A stretch of DNA of 52,238 bases from Candidatus Calescibacterium sp. (GTDB taxonomy: Bacteria; DRYD01), in assembly GCA_025059235.1 (NCBI GenBank), contig JANXCV010000001.1:293725-345962 (forward strand), written 5' to 3'. Shown one piece after another: positions 44,576 to 52,238 of this stretch. The notes beneath the pieces are model-generated. The model was not told where the DNA came from, searched no databases, and worked only from the letters and a program-made list of their open reading frames with translations. Each line of letters opens with the position of its first letter. The first letter of the stretch is position 1. The position numbers were made by a program, and so were the translations under genes.

Positions 44576-44755
44576 TAGATATCACCCTTTCTATAGCTTT
44601 ATTTCTCTATTTTTATAATTTTTATCAGTATTTTTTTTCCCTTTGAAAAAATCACCTAAGTGACTCTAAATTTAATTTTACAGATTTTTTAATAGTTTTT
44701 AATATTTTTTTAATAAAATTATTTCAACTTTGAAGATTCGGGGTGAGTATGTAGT
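44576..44755. promoter_or_regulatory. divergent AT-rich spacer
   Basis: 180 bases of mostly A and T between the HD gene and the pilin-like gene. TCACCTAAGTGA at about 44650-44661 is a short inverted repeat. GGGGTGAG near 44741 may be the ribosome site for ATG 44756. No convincing promoter boxes can be named. Confidence 0.25.
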
Positions 44756-45622
44756 ATGAAGAAGAAAGGTAGCGTTATTTTACTGGCTTTATTTATGATC
44801 CTATTTGTAGTTACGATAATTGCTATCTTGTATTTAACTAACAAGAGATATTTGATAATAGCAAAGGAGCAAGACGAAAATCAGAAGGTAATTAAAGCAT
44901 ACACGGGAGAGATTTTAGCTTCTTATCTTGTCGATATGATTAGTCGTAATAAAGGAGCAATATCTGTGTATAACTTAAAGAGAATGTACGCTAATAGAAG
45001 TATAGATGTTAGGTTGAAAACGGAATCAATCGATAGAAATGAAGTGACGAGAATAGATGTATATTTGTTAAATATGCTTTTATATGCCAATGTGTATCAC
45101 AATGATGTTCTCGATAAGAGTATAAAAATATTTAATCATAATATTTGGAACTTGTATGTATATGATTCTTCAAGGGGATATGTATATACTCCTAGAGAGG
45201 TTATAAATAGTTTTATGGACAATAGGTTGAACGAATCTGAGAAGAAGGTATTATATGAATATAAGAAAGCTTTAATTTCATATATTGCAGAGGTTTTTGG
45301 GATTAATCCCAATCAAATACGAGTAGTTGCAAAATATAATTATTCTGCTCCTCAAATAGTTCAAGGATCACTATACCAAGCTAGCAAAAGAAGAGTAAAA
45401 CTTTTGATCGATTTTGATATCTCCGGCAGAAAGTATTTCCTATACTCTGATTTTTATTTGAAAAGTGAATTAGATGGAGTAAGGATATCTCCTTACCATA
45501 CTACTCAACAAATATATTTTATTTCATCTCACAGAGTAAGAAGTTATATAGATATAGTCGTAAGATCTGTAGTAAAAAAGGATATATTTGATGAAGAAGA
45601 GTATTTGCCGTATGACTTGTAG
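44756..45622 (+). CDS. PilX-like pilus-associated protein
   Basis: 288 residues. The N-terminus KKKGSVILLALFMILFVVTI is a class III prepilin-like start of PilX type, with a basic leader, Gly and a long hydrophobic helix. The rest is beta-rich with no recognised domain. A real prepilin follows beyond the tRNA, so the two may build a pilus or competence apparatus. Alternatively it is a general membrane-anchored protein. Confidence 0.6.
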   Translation: MKKKGSVILLALFMILFVVTIIAILYLTNKRYLIIAKEQDENQKVIKAYTGEILASYLVDMISRNKGAISVYNLKRMYANRSIDVRLKTESIDRNEVTRIDVYLLNMLLYANVYHNDVLDKSIKIFNHNIWNLYVYDSSRGYVYTPREVINSFMDNRLNESEKKVLYEYKKALISYIAEVFGINPNQIRVVAKYNYSAPQIVQGSLYQASKRRVKLLIDFDISGRKYFLYSDFYLKSELDGVRISPYHTTQQIYFISSHRVRSYIDIVVRSVVKKDIFDEEEYLPYDL

Positions 45623-45650
45623 AGGTATTGAGGATTTTTTGTAGAATTTT

Positions 45651-45658
45651 AGGAGGGG
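45651..45658 (+). promoter_or_regulatory. Shine-Dalgarno sequence just upstream of tRNA-Pro
   Basis: AGGAGGGG begins 19 bases before the tRNA. TTG 45666 is 7 bases on but reads through the whole tRNA; GTG 45662 gives 5 codons then a stop inside the tRNA. No ordinary coding start is served. Confidence 0.55.
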
Positions 45659-45669
45659 TGTGTGGTTGT

Positions 45670-45744
45670 CGGGGTGTAGCTCAGTCTGGTTAGAGCGCAG
45701 GCATGGGGGGCCTGAGGTCGCCGGTTCGAGTCCGGCCACCTCGA
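45670..45744 (+). tRNA. tRNA-Pro (GGG)
   Basis: Acceptor CGGGGTG / CACCTCG with a G3:U70 pair, D arm GCTC-AGTCTGGTTA-GAGC, anticodon stem-loop CAGGC-ATGGGGG-GCCTG (anticodon GGG) and T arm GCCGG-TTCGAGT-CCGGC. C1:G72 is typical of tRNA-Pro. A73 is followed by TCA, so CCA is not encoded. It lies between the PilX-like gene and a prepilin. Confidence 0.94.
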
Positions 45745-45753
45745 TCAAAAAAA

Positions 45754-46218
45754 TTGAAAGGTTTTTCCCTAATTGAAATAGTAATATCTCTCCTGATAGC
45801 TATAATTTTTGTTCTTTCCTTCTTTCAGTTGCACAGGCTTATTACTAATCTGTCCAACCAAAATCAAATCTTAACAGAATGTTTGTCAATATGCTCTACT
45901 AAGCTAGAAACCATAATGTACAACTCCCATCTTTTGACACTTAGAAAGGTAGGTTCTAATTATCCTATATATAACCTGATCGACCCAAAAGAACTAAATT
46001 ATAACTCGGCTTGGAATGTATATGATTCATTCAAAAAACACTACCTATCAAAACAAATACCTTTCTACTTTTATGAACAATATAGAGATTTTGGAATTTC
46101 TACACGGGTCAGAGTCTATTCTGTTAAAAATTTTTATACAGTTACTGTATATTGTTATCATAAAAATCATCCTGATAGGAAGTACTCATTAACTGCTATA
46201 ATAAAGAGTAACTACTAG
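45754..46218 (+). CDS. type IV prepilin-like protein
   Basis: About 154 residues. The start TTG 45754 gives MKGFSLIEIVISLLIA, a typical prepilin: leader of three residues, cleavage after Gly, N-methylated Phe1 and Glu5, then a hydrophobic helix. An upstream reading in the same frame would pass through the tRNA. The TTG is nine bases after the tRNA, with no ribosome site. The remainder (QEQYRDFGISTRVRVYS-like beta strands) is the pilin head. Confidence 0.8.
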   Translation: MKGFSLIEIVISLLIAIIFVLSFFQLHRLITNLSNQNQILTECLSICSTKLETIMYNSHLLTLRKVGSNYPIYNLIDPKELNYNSAWNVYDSFKKHYLSKQIPFYFYEQYRDFGISTRVRVYSVKNFYTVTVYCYHKNHPDRKYSLTAIIKSNY

Positions 46219-46229
46219 GGGGTAAGCTT

Positions 46230-46568
46230 ATGTTGAAATGTCCAGTTTGTTCATCGGAATTGGTAGAAATACAGAAATTCAATGTTTACATAGATGTCTG
46301 TCAAAATTGCAAGGGTATTTGGCTGGACAGAGGTGAACTTGAAAAAATACTTGAAATAGTCAAACAAGAAAAGATTGTAACTGAACCAAATTTTAAGGAA
46401 TATCGAAAGAAATATAACACAGAGCGTGGCTATCATAGTGAACATTCTGAAAGGCATAGATACGAAGAATTAGATTACCACGATGAGTATTATTATAAGG
46501 CTAAGAAAAAAGCTAAAAAAGAAAAAATTTCCAAAATAATAGAAACTATTTTTAAGATATTTGACTAG
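46230..46568 (+). CDS. TFIIB-type zinc-ribbon protein
   Basis: 112 residues. CPVCSSEL and CQNCKGIWLDRGEL give a four-cysteine zinc ribbon of the zf-TFIIB family (CPxC, CxxCxGxWLDxGEL). The C-terminal half is charged, His/Glu/Lys-rich. Proteins of this family are widespread but uncharacterised. A GGGGGT ribosome site precedes the ATG. Confidence 0.85.
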   Translation: MLKCPVCSSELVEIQKFNVYIDVCQNCKGIWLDRGELEKILEIVKQEKIVTEPNFKEYRKKYNTERGYHSEHSERHRYEELDYHDEYYYKAKKKAKKEKISKIIETIFKIFD

Positions 46569-46582
46569 TTTTCTGAAAAGTA

Positions 46583-47908
46583 CTAAGTGATATATATGCC
46601 ATATATCTCGTTTAGATTATTGAGTCCTGGGGGGATTGTAATTGAGTATTTTTCGTTCTTAGGATTTTCAAAAAATAGACCACTATTAAAATTGATAATG
46701 TACTTATGAATTTTTTCATGGGATAGATTTATTTTATTTGAAATTATACAACCTGATTTATTGGTATTACCGTCGAATCCATCTGTAGCTACAGCGAAGA
46801 ATATTACTTCTTTGTCTATTTGAGGTATTTCTCTAAGTGTTTTCAGTACTTCTAGTCCTAGGTGTTGTAATCTTCCTCCGAATCCTTCTTTTTCCACTTT
46901 TAAACTTGTTTCTCCTCCCAGTAGAAATAATATTTTTCTTTTATGAATATTAGTGATTATTATTCCTTTGATTACATTAAGCATTTCTTTTTGGCTTAAT
47001 TTTAGGTGTGAGCATAGGCTTAGAGTTTTAATATTATTTTGGGTAAAAACTTCTTCCATTTTCTTTAGAGCGAAAGTGTTATCTGCCAGGATGAAATGAT
47101 TTATTTTATTTAAGTTTTGATTGGAATTTTTGATTTCTTGATATATTTCTATATTTCTTCTTTCTGTATGATGAATATTGTAGTGGTCTATGATTGGTTT
47201 TAGAATTTCTGATATGAATTCTAAGTCTTGTATGGTGGGTTCTTGGATAAAAGTTATGCCTGAAGCTATCGTAGAAAGATCGTTAAACGGGACATCGGAT
47301 AAGATTAGAGATATCACCTGGGCTTTTTTTATGTATTGTAAGATTTTACCAGCTTTGACGTTTGAGAAAAATTTTCTTACTGTGTTTACTTGGTATATAT
47401 CCAGGTTTTGTAAAAGTATATATTTATATATTTCTATTGCTAGTTCTGGTTTTATGATTGGAGATTCAAACATTGAACTTCCTCCACCACTAATTAGGAA
47501 AAGGAAACAACTGTTTTCTGAATCTTTTTGTCTTAAAAAATCGATCACTTTCTGCGTGTTTTCGATAGATTGCATTGAAAGATGGGGATGGGTTGAAAAT
47601 AGTATTTCATCTGATATATCTTCTCGTGGTATATACTTTAAATCTGTTAGTATTATTAGACTTGTTGGATGTATATTTTTTTCTTTGAGTTTTTGTAGGA
47701 TTGCCAATCCAAACCTGTAAGCTACTTTACCTATTGAGATGATGTATAGATTGTCTTTGATCTCTACTTTTTGATTATCTATGTGTAAAATGATGTTTTC
47801 TGGATTTTTTTCTATGTTTATCCTTGAATTGATGATATTTTTTACATCTATAGTTTGCCAGAAATGGTTTTGTATAATATTTTTTAGTCTATAGATATCT
47901 GTTTCCAT
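46583..47908 (-). CDS. glycerate 2-kinase, MOFRL family, divergent
   Basis: 441 residues. LISGGGSSMFESP, NTVRKFFSNVKAGKIL, LILSDVPFNDLSTIASG, LLGGETSLKVEKEGFGGRL and VATDGFDGNTNKSG follow the class II glycerate 2-kinase/MOFRL order. Two motifs differ: GGRNQE reads GGRLQH and KGG reads KAG. The usual reaction is glycerate + ATP to 2-phosphoglycerate. It is the last gene of the array from the pseudokinase. Confidence 0.8.
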   Translation of the reverse strand: METDIYRLKNIIQNHFWQTIDVKNIINSRINIEKNPENIILHIDNQKVEIKDNLYIISIGKVAYRFGLAILQKLKEKNIHPTSLIILTDLKYIPREDISDEILFSTHPHLSMQSIENTQKVIDFLRQKDSENSCFLFLISGGGSSMFESPIIKPELAIEIYKYILLQNLDIYQVNTVRKFFSNVKAGKILQYIKKAQVISLILSDVPFNDLSTIASGITFIQEPTIQDLEFISEILKPIIDHYNIHHTERRNIEIYQEIKNSNQNLNKINHFILADNTFALKKMEEVFTQNNIKTLSLCSHLKLSQKEMLNVIKGIIITNIHKRKILFLLGGETSLKVEKEGFGGRLQHLGLEVLKTLREIPQIDKEVIFFAVATDGFDGNTNKSGCIISNKINLSHEKIHKYIINFNSGLFFENPKNEKYSITIPPGLNNLNEIYGIYIT

Positions 47909-47955
47909 GGGGTACTCTTTTTTATATAATTCTTGATGAGCTATATATTATCTTT

Positions 47956-48648
47956 TTATGAGGTTTTTATATAATTTTTTGGAAATTCCAGGTTATTTCT
48001 TAGTTGTTGTAGAAATTTTGTTAGGTATTCGGGACTTACTTTCTTTAATATGTTTAATTCAAATAGATCCTTATTTTTCTCTTTTAGAATATATACATAG
48101 TTAGCATCTGTCAAGATTGTTTCGTTTATACTACGGTTTTCCATATGAGTTTTATAGTATTCTTTTGGAATCCTGTATACAATTCCCTGAAATACTATTG
48201 TTTGGTGGATATAAATGTCTATTTGGTTTTTTGGTTTTAATTTCCTTAATCTCCTTTTATTTGTTATTTCTATTTCTTGATTTAGGAGTTTTACTTTGCT
48301 CATGACTATTTCGACGTTTTGTATCTTGTACACAAAGGTATCTTCCTCTTTGTAGGTATTGAATTCGTAGTTTTTATTTAAGATGTCTTTAAAAATTTCA
48401 CTACTTTTATTGTATTCTATAGTTTCTATTCCTTTCAGGGTCGGATTATTCTTTATGTAGTTAAATATCTTTTCTTTAGCATAAAACGAATATTTTCTTT
48501 GTAGAGAATACTTGAATAAAAAAAATGTGATGGTAAATACTATCAATGAAGGAATAAAGGCACATGTAAATGATTGAATTAGGATATCTATAAGTATTTG
48601 TTTTCTTATGTTTTCTATTACTAGTACGATATTTTCTAAGTTTTCCAT
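47956..48648 (-). CDS. two-TM membrane protein, family A copy 1 (DUF3137-like)
   Basis: 230 residues. N-terminal LENIVLVIENIRKQ precedes two hydrophobic segments (about 21-47). The rest matches copy 2 at 49359: KIFNYIKN versus KKIFNSIKN, NKSSEIFKDIL versus DKGRNFENVL, IVFQGIVYRIP versus TIFRGVVYRIP, KNKDLFELNILKKVS versus KNKDLFELSLLKKVN. The layout, R/K-rich start, two TMs and an F-x-G-x-Y-x-x-P core, resembles DUF3137. The function is unknown. Confidence 0.75.
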   Translation of the reverse strand: MENLENIVLVIENIRKQILIDILIQSFTCAFIPSLIVFTITFFLFKYSLQRKYSFYAKEKIFNYIKNNPTLKGIETIEYNKSSEIFKDILNKNYEFNTYKEEDTFVYKIQNVEIVMSKVKLLNQEIEITNKRRLRKLKPKNQIDIYIHQTIVFQGIVYRIPKEYYKTHMENRSINETILTDANYVYILKEKNKDLFELNILKKVSPEYLTKFLQQLRNNLEFPKNYIKTS

Positions 48649-48711
48649 AGTATAGACTTTAGTGGTTTTGGGATGAAGTTTTTTATTTTTTTTTGCTATC
48701 TCCTTGGATTC

Positions 48712-49329
48712 TTATCTTATGTGGGATAGGGTAAATATAAACTTTCTGATTTTCTGCTCAATGGACTTTTTAGTGTTTTTTTCAAGGATACCAAATTTTA
48801 ATATTTTGTTGGGCTTGTATATGATGATATAGGTTTCACCTCCATATTCTCTTACTTCATATTTAGTAAAGGGAAGGTTTGATGGGGTTCGTATATTTTT
48901 CAATTTTATTATTGTTCCATCGAACATAATTTTTGTTTCTGTATTTCCTTTTGTAGAAAATCTATACTTCAGTTGTATTTCAGCTATAGTCATATATTTC
49001 TGGTTTAGTGTTAGGTTTAATTTTGATTGTTCAATTTCTTGGAAAGACCAAATGCTACTACAAAAGTCGTAGAAATCCTTTTCTTGATCTGTGTACTTAT
49101 GTATCTCGACTTGATATGATTCATAGTTAATGCGCTTAATATTTTGAAAAATTATTTTCTTAGATTCTTTATCGAAGTGTGGTTGTTTGTATGTTAAAAA
49201 AGAGCTAAAAGTGAAGGAGAATATACATAAGAAAGTTATTGAGGTTAGTGATAGCACAATGATTACAAATTTTCTGAACAGAGGTAATCTATGAGCTTCT
49301 ATTTCGTTTGACAAAATCTGTAAGTCCAT
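48712..49329 (-). CDS. two-TM membrane protein, family B copy 1
   Basis: 205 residues. ILSNEIEAHRLPLFRKF, one to two TM segments (about 20-50), then beta-rich soluble domain with HKYTDQEKDFYDFC, TIAEIQLKYRF and FDGTIIKL. It matches copy 2 at 49997 throughout (HKYTDQETDFYDFC, AIAEIRLTYTY, FHGTIIKL). It shares with family A the N-terminal EIE-x-x-R helix and the xAE-F-x-G arrangement, so A and B are probably ancient paralogues. Confidence 0.75.
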   Translation of the reverse strand: MDLQILSNEIEAHRLPLFRKFVIIVLSLTSITFLCIFSFTFSSFLTYKQPHFDKESKKIIFQNIKRINYESYQVEIHKYTDQEKDFYDFCSSIWSFQEIEQSKLNLTLNQKYMTIAEIQLKYRFSTKGNTETKIMFDGTIIKLKNIRTPSNLPFTKYEVREYGGETYIIIYKPNKILKFGILEKNTKKSIEQKIRKFIFTLSHIR

Positions 49330-49358
49330 GAGCTTCTATTTTATCCTCTGTGAAATTT

Positions 49359-49991
49359 TCATTGGTAAAATTTTTTAATGAATTCTATGTTTTCTTTTAG
49401 TTCGTTTAGAAAATTGTGTAGATTTTCTGTGTTTACTTTTTTTAGAAGACTTAGTTCAAATAAATCTTTATTTTTGGGTCGTAGGATGTAGATATACCCC
49501 ATGTGTGATATTATATTTCCGACTCTTAGGTCTGGATAGAAGGCAAAGGTTTTCTCAGGAATTCTATAAACAACTCCTCTGAATATAGTTATATATCTTC
49601 TGTTTTTACCACTACCTTCTTGCTTCTGAAGTTGTACTTCGCTCATAAGTATTTGTATATTTTTTAGTTTAAATAAGAAGATATCTTCTTCGTTGTAGAC
49701 ATTAAAATCATAGTATTCACGTAGAACATTTTCAAAATTTCTTCCTTTATCTTTATATTCGATTATTTCTATTCCTTCTAACTGTGGAAGATTTTTTATC
49801 GAATTGAAGATCTTTTTCTTGATATAGAATGAAAATTTTTTTTCGTAAAAATTTTTAAGAACAATCAATAGAACAATGAATATTACCAAAAAACTAATGC
49901 AGGAGAATATGAGTGAATCGGTTATGCCTTGCATGAATAATTCTTGTCTTCTTTCTTCTATTAATGGTACTATTGTTTCCAAATTTTTCAT
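49359..49991 (-). CDS. two-TM membrane protein, family A copy 2 (DUF3137-like)
   Basis: 210 residues, homologous to family A copy 1. LIEERRQELF, two membrane segments (about 22-48), YDFNVYNEEDIFLFKLK, LMSEVQLQKQEG and TIFRGVVYRIP are prominent. It lacks the 20-residue insertion that copy 1 has before the F-x-G core. It starts 5 bases after the stop of family B copy 2, so pairs are likely made together. Confidence 0.75.
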   Translation of the reverse strand: MKNLETIVPLIEERRQELFMQGITDSLIFSCISFLVIFIVLLIVLKNFYEKKFSFYIKKKIFNSIKNLPQLEGIEIIEYKDKGRNFENVLREYYDFNVYNEEDIFLFKLKNIQILMSEVQLQKQEGSGKNRRYITIFRGVVYRIPEKTFAFYPDLRVGNIISHMGYIYILRPKNKDLFELSLLKKVNTENLHNFLNELKENIEFIKKFYQ

Positions 49992-49996
49992 AAGTT

Positions 49997-50620
49997 CTAT
50001 GTGAGGTAGGATAGGGTTAATATAAAGTCTTTGATTTTATTTTCAAGATTGTTTTTGGAGATTTTTCTAAAGATGTCAAATTCTAGTATTTTTTTAGGGT
50101 TATATAGAATGATGTAGGTTGCGCCTCTGTATTCTTTTACTTGATAATCTATGAATGGGAGTTTACCTAGTTCTTTTTTATTATTCAGTTTTATTATTGT
50201 TCCGTGGAATCTAGTTCCTGTTTTTCTTTGCCCTTTATGATAGTAAGTATATGTTAGTCTTATCTCGGCTATTGCTATGTATGTTTTGTTAAGACTTAGT
50301 TCCAATTTAGCTTGTTCAATATTTTCAAATTCCCACATAAAACTACAAAAATCATAGAAATCTGTTTCCTGATCTGTATATTTATGTATTTTTAGTTTAT
50401 ATGATCCGTAAGAGATTTCTTTGATATTCTCGGATATTATCTTTTTACACTCATTGTTGAAGTATCTTTCTTTTTCGCTTAATATGAGAGATGAAAAAAA
50501 GGCGAAGATAAGTAAATAGATTAATATACTCAGTAATGCTAGAGAAAGGATGAATTTTATAAAAAAAGATCTCCTATATGCTTCTATTTCGTCCGATAAA
50601 ATTTGTATCATATCTAGCAT
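49997..50620 (-). CDS. two-TM membrane protein, family B copy 2
   Basis: 207 residues, homologous to family B copy 1. ILSDEIEAYRRSFFIKF, two membrane segments (about 22-48), HKYTDQETDFYDFCSF, IAIAEIRLTYTYY and FHGTIIKLNN. It is the first of the B-A-B-A series after the Nudix gene, 11 bases downstream of that stop. Confidence 0.75.
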   Translation of the reverse strand: MLDMIQILSDEIEAYRRSFFIKFILSLALLSILIYLLIFAFFSSLILSEKERYFNNECKKIISENIKEISYGSYKLKIHKYTDQETDFYDFCSFMWEFENIEQAKLELSLNKTYIAIAEIRLTYTYYHKGQRKTGTRFHGTIIKLNNKKELGKLPFIDYQVKEYRGATYIILYNPKKILEFDIFRKISKNNLENKIKDFILTLSYLT

Positions 50621-50631
50621 TAAGTTTCTAT

Positions 50632-51054
50632 TTAATCTATTGTGATCCTTCTAGTACCTGTAATTTTTTCTATCAATTTTTGGGTATACTTGTTCATTTC
50701 GATTTTGTATAACTCTTCTTTTTTGAAAAAGTTATATTCTATTATTTCCTGGTTTACTTTTAGATTTGATATATTTTGTACTTTTATGAGGTAATTGAAG
50801 AGTATCATATGTGCTGGTTTGTAAAATTCTTCATCGTATATTGATTCAAAAAATGTGATGTACTTACACTGTTTTTCTTGAATATCTAAGTTTGTTTCTT
50901 CTTTTATTTCTCTGATTAGAGCTTTGATTAATGTTTCTCCTTGTTTTACTTTTCCGCCTGGTATTCCCCATTTACCTTTCCATTTCTCTGTTCTTACTAA
51001 TAGGAATAAGTTCTTATATTTTATTAACCCTCCGACAGTTACCTTTATACTCAT
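50632..51054 (-). CDS. Nudix hydrolase
   Basis: 140 residues. The Nudix box reads [18 protein letters not shown] then KEETNLDI, matching GX5EX7REUXEEXGU except Asn for the late Gly. MutT-like proteins hydrolyse nucleoside diphosphates linked to other moieties. Substrate cannot be predicted. It overlaps the pseudokinase by 4 bases. Confidence 0.9.
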   Translation of the reverse strand: MSIKVTVGGLIKYKNLFLLVRTEKWKGKWGIPGGKVKQGETLIKALIREIKEETNLDIQEKQCKYITFFESIYDEEFYKPAHMILFNYLIKVQNISNLKVNQEIIEYNFFKKEELYKIEMNKYTQKLIEKITGTRRITID

Positions 51055-52016
51055 AGCAGAATAAAGAAGTAGTACATAAGCAAGATAAGGATTATAATGA
51101 ATTGAACAAAGATGATGAGGAATATTATCATGAAGGCTCTATTTTTTATGATTGATGTGAATATATTTAAATTTGAAGGTTCTTCTACTTCTGTTTCAGA
51201 TTTCAATATTGCTAATAATTTTTTTTCGAATTCTTTGAAGGTTTTGATTCTATTATTATAGTTGTAGCTTAGGCACTTTTCGAGTAATGAACTTATTTGA
51301 TTTGGTATTATTGGTGATATTGAGGAAGCTGGGGGAAAGAAAAACGGATCTTCTCTTGAGTAAGGGCTTAACTTTGTGATGTATTCATAAATTACTGAAG
51401 ATATAATGTAGATGTAGGTGTGTTGGCCTATGTTTACTTTATCATCGTCTATCATTTCTGGCGGTATATATCCCAATGTTCCTATAAATTTATTTTCATC
51501 CAAGCCTTTTTCTGTTATGATTGAGGGTATCTTTGAAACTGCAAAGCAGAGTATTTTCACAACACCTTGTCTATCGATCACAATATTTTCAGGATTGATA
51601 TCAACAAAATTGATGATATTTTTATCATAGAGAAATTTTACTATCTCTAAAAGTTGTAATCCGAGTTTTACTGCTTTTGTAATATTAATTGATGATGAAT
51701 GAATTAGTTCATTAAGAAGAGTTCCGTTTATTTCTTCGCATACAACAATTAAGTATCCTTTTTCTATAAAAAAGTCAGCTATTTTACCTATTTTGTCATA
51801 TACAATTTTTGAAAGAAAAGAAAGAGTTGAAAACAAATTGTTAATGTAAATATTGGAGTTTATATATTCAGAGATGTCTATTTGATACATTAACCAATTT
51901 GATCCTATGAAACGTATATCCTCCACTTTATACAAAATTGAACCGCTTTCTACTTTATAGGTTCCTATTATTTTATATCTATTGTTCAGGACATTTCCTA
52001 TTTGAAATTTTTCCAT
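51051..52016 (-). CDS. membrane-anchored protein-kinase-like pseudokinase
   Basis: 321 residues. Hanks-type kinase fold: [14 protein letters not shown]-lobe start, [19 protein letters not shown] catalytic loop, [10 protein letters not shown] activation-segment end and a C-terminal TM (about 293-320). Key residues are missing: the VAIK lysine is Gln45, the HRD loop reads FVD-I-N (D139, N141 in place of Lys, N144 kept), and DFG reads CFA (C157). I infer no phosphotransfer. The kinase domain is cytoplasmic. Confidence 0.85.
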   Translation of the reverse strand: MEKFQIGNVLNNRYKIIGTYKVESGSILYKVEDIRFIGSNWLMYQIDISEYINSNIYINNLFSTLSFLSKIVYDKIGKIADFFIEKGYLIVVCEEINGTLLNELIHSSSINITKAVKLGLQLLEIVKFLYDKNIINFVDINPENIVIDRQGVVKILCFAVSKIPSIITEKGLDENKFIGTLGYIPPEMIDDDKVNIGQHTYIYIISSVIYEYITKLSPYSREDPFFFPPASSISPIIPNQISSLLEKCLSYNYNNRIKTFKEFEKKLLAILKSETEVEEPSNLNIFTSIIKNRAFMIIFLIIFVQFIIILILLMYYFFILL

Positions 52017-52238
52017 AAAAGTTGTTTGTTCGTAGATATTTTTACCTAAAATGTTAACTAATCCTCTTTTTACTATCTGTCTTATTTATTCTTTGATTTT
52101 TAAATTATTTAAAAAAATGCGTCGGGTGAGAAATTCAGAGAGTGAAGAAGCCTGCTGTAAGAAGCCTTCCATAGGGTTGGTATGAAACTTCTAACATTGT
52201 ATGACGAAGTGCTTAGAAGCCTTCTGCAATCTTACACA
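52017..52238. other. spacer upstream of the pseudokinase gene, second GC-rich patch
   Basis: 222 bases to the window end. 52017-52110 is AT-rich and should hold the pseudokinase promoter, but no boxes stand out. From 52115 a GC-richer patch begins (25 of 60 G+C in 52141-52200). It contains AGAAGCCT twice and AGAAGCCTTCT at about 52214-52224, a near palindrome. No coding frame is evident before the window ends. Confidence 0.5.
52115..52135 (+). repeat. GC-rich dispersed motif, copy 2
   Basis: AAATGCGTCGGGTGAGAAAT plus one T matches 21971-21991 at 19 of 21 positions. As in copy 1, GC-richer non-coding sequence lies to its right. Differences are two A/G changes. Confidence 0.6.

Noticed and set aside
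45666..45790. Frame from TTG 45666 through tRNA-Pro.
   Set aside because: Would translate a stable tRNA; the protein-like prepilin frame is different. No evidence for use.
46560..46585. Hairpin between the zinc-ribbon gene and the glycerate kinase gene.
   Set aside because: Stem is short and imperfect, with no T run on either strand.
1..52238. Prophage, integrase, restriction-modification or toxin-antitoxin genes.
   Set aside because: None recognised on either strand; the window is mostly chromosomal housekeeping content.

Overview
The window is about 52 kb from an AT-rich bacterial chromosome. Genes are packed tightly on both strands, many start/stop pairs overlap as ATGA, and the standard stop codons fit every frame. 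The content is mostly chromosomal housekeeping: three tRNAs (fMet, Ala, Pro), metG, tyrS, prfA, tig, tilS, adk, mutL, gap and a transketolase. FliR and a tandem PilZ protein point to a flagellated, c-di-GMP-responsive cell, and two pilin-like genes point to a type IV pilus-like machine. A seven-iron ferredoxin, proton-translocating transhydrogenase, nitroreductase and a G5-3D cell-wall protein would fit an anaerobe, possibly thermophilic. I cannot name the phylum from sequence alone.

Layout. 1-3012 (+): end of a PLP-dependent sulfur amino acid enzyme, then pntAA-pntAB-pntB. 3009-4823 (-): mutL. 4972-8809 (+): a small unknown gene, tRNA-fMet, NAD synthetase, a phosphoesterase, an unknown gene and a putative zincin. 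8804-13515 (-): adk, amino acid permease, glgA, nitroreductase, ankyrin protein. 13596-20298 (+): a quinate-dehydrogenase-like protein, a frameshifted fliR, tig, tilS, marC family, a membrane protein, an SDR. 20293-21429 (-): a flavoprotein-like protein that has lost its dinucleotide motif. 21593-21895 (+): a small orphan gene with a strong ribosome site and the only clear intrinsic terminator. 21946-22375: a non-coding patch richer in G+C, flanked by a 21-bp direct repeat. 22376-29195 (-): metG, PilZ protein, two membrane/unknown proteins, prfA, an unknown gene, tyrS. 29319-41017 (+): mtnA, tRNA-Ala, transketolase, a BKACE enzyme, a GreA-like protein, a small gene, a G5-3D protein, ferredoxin, udk, a glycosyltransferase, a secreted nucleotidase, gap, a cation/proton antiporter. 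41034-44575 (-): endonuclease IV, a divergent FolC, HIT, a small membrane protein, an HD protein. 44756-46568 (+): PilX-like protein, tRNA-Pro, prepilin, zinc-ribbon protein. 46583-52016 (-): glycerate kinase, a twice-repeated pair of two-TM membrane proteins, a Nudix hydrolase and a membrane-anchored pseudokinase. 52017-52238 has no gene and carries a second copy of a GC-rich motif also found at 21971.

Three themes stand out. Several enzyme homologues have lost signature residues: NadE Cys to Ser, a phosphoesterase GNHE to GNRE, a pseudokinase, a flavoprotein without a GxGxxG motif, and a FolC without its His motif. All three tRNA genes sit between a good Shine-Dalgarno sequence and a co-directional gene whose own start has little or none. 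The block 47956-52016, a pseudokinase, a Nudix hydrolase and a (B-A)x2 array of paralogous membrane proteins, is the best candidate for an undescribed system.
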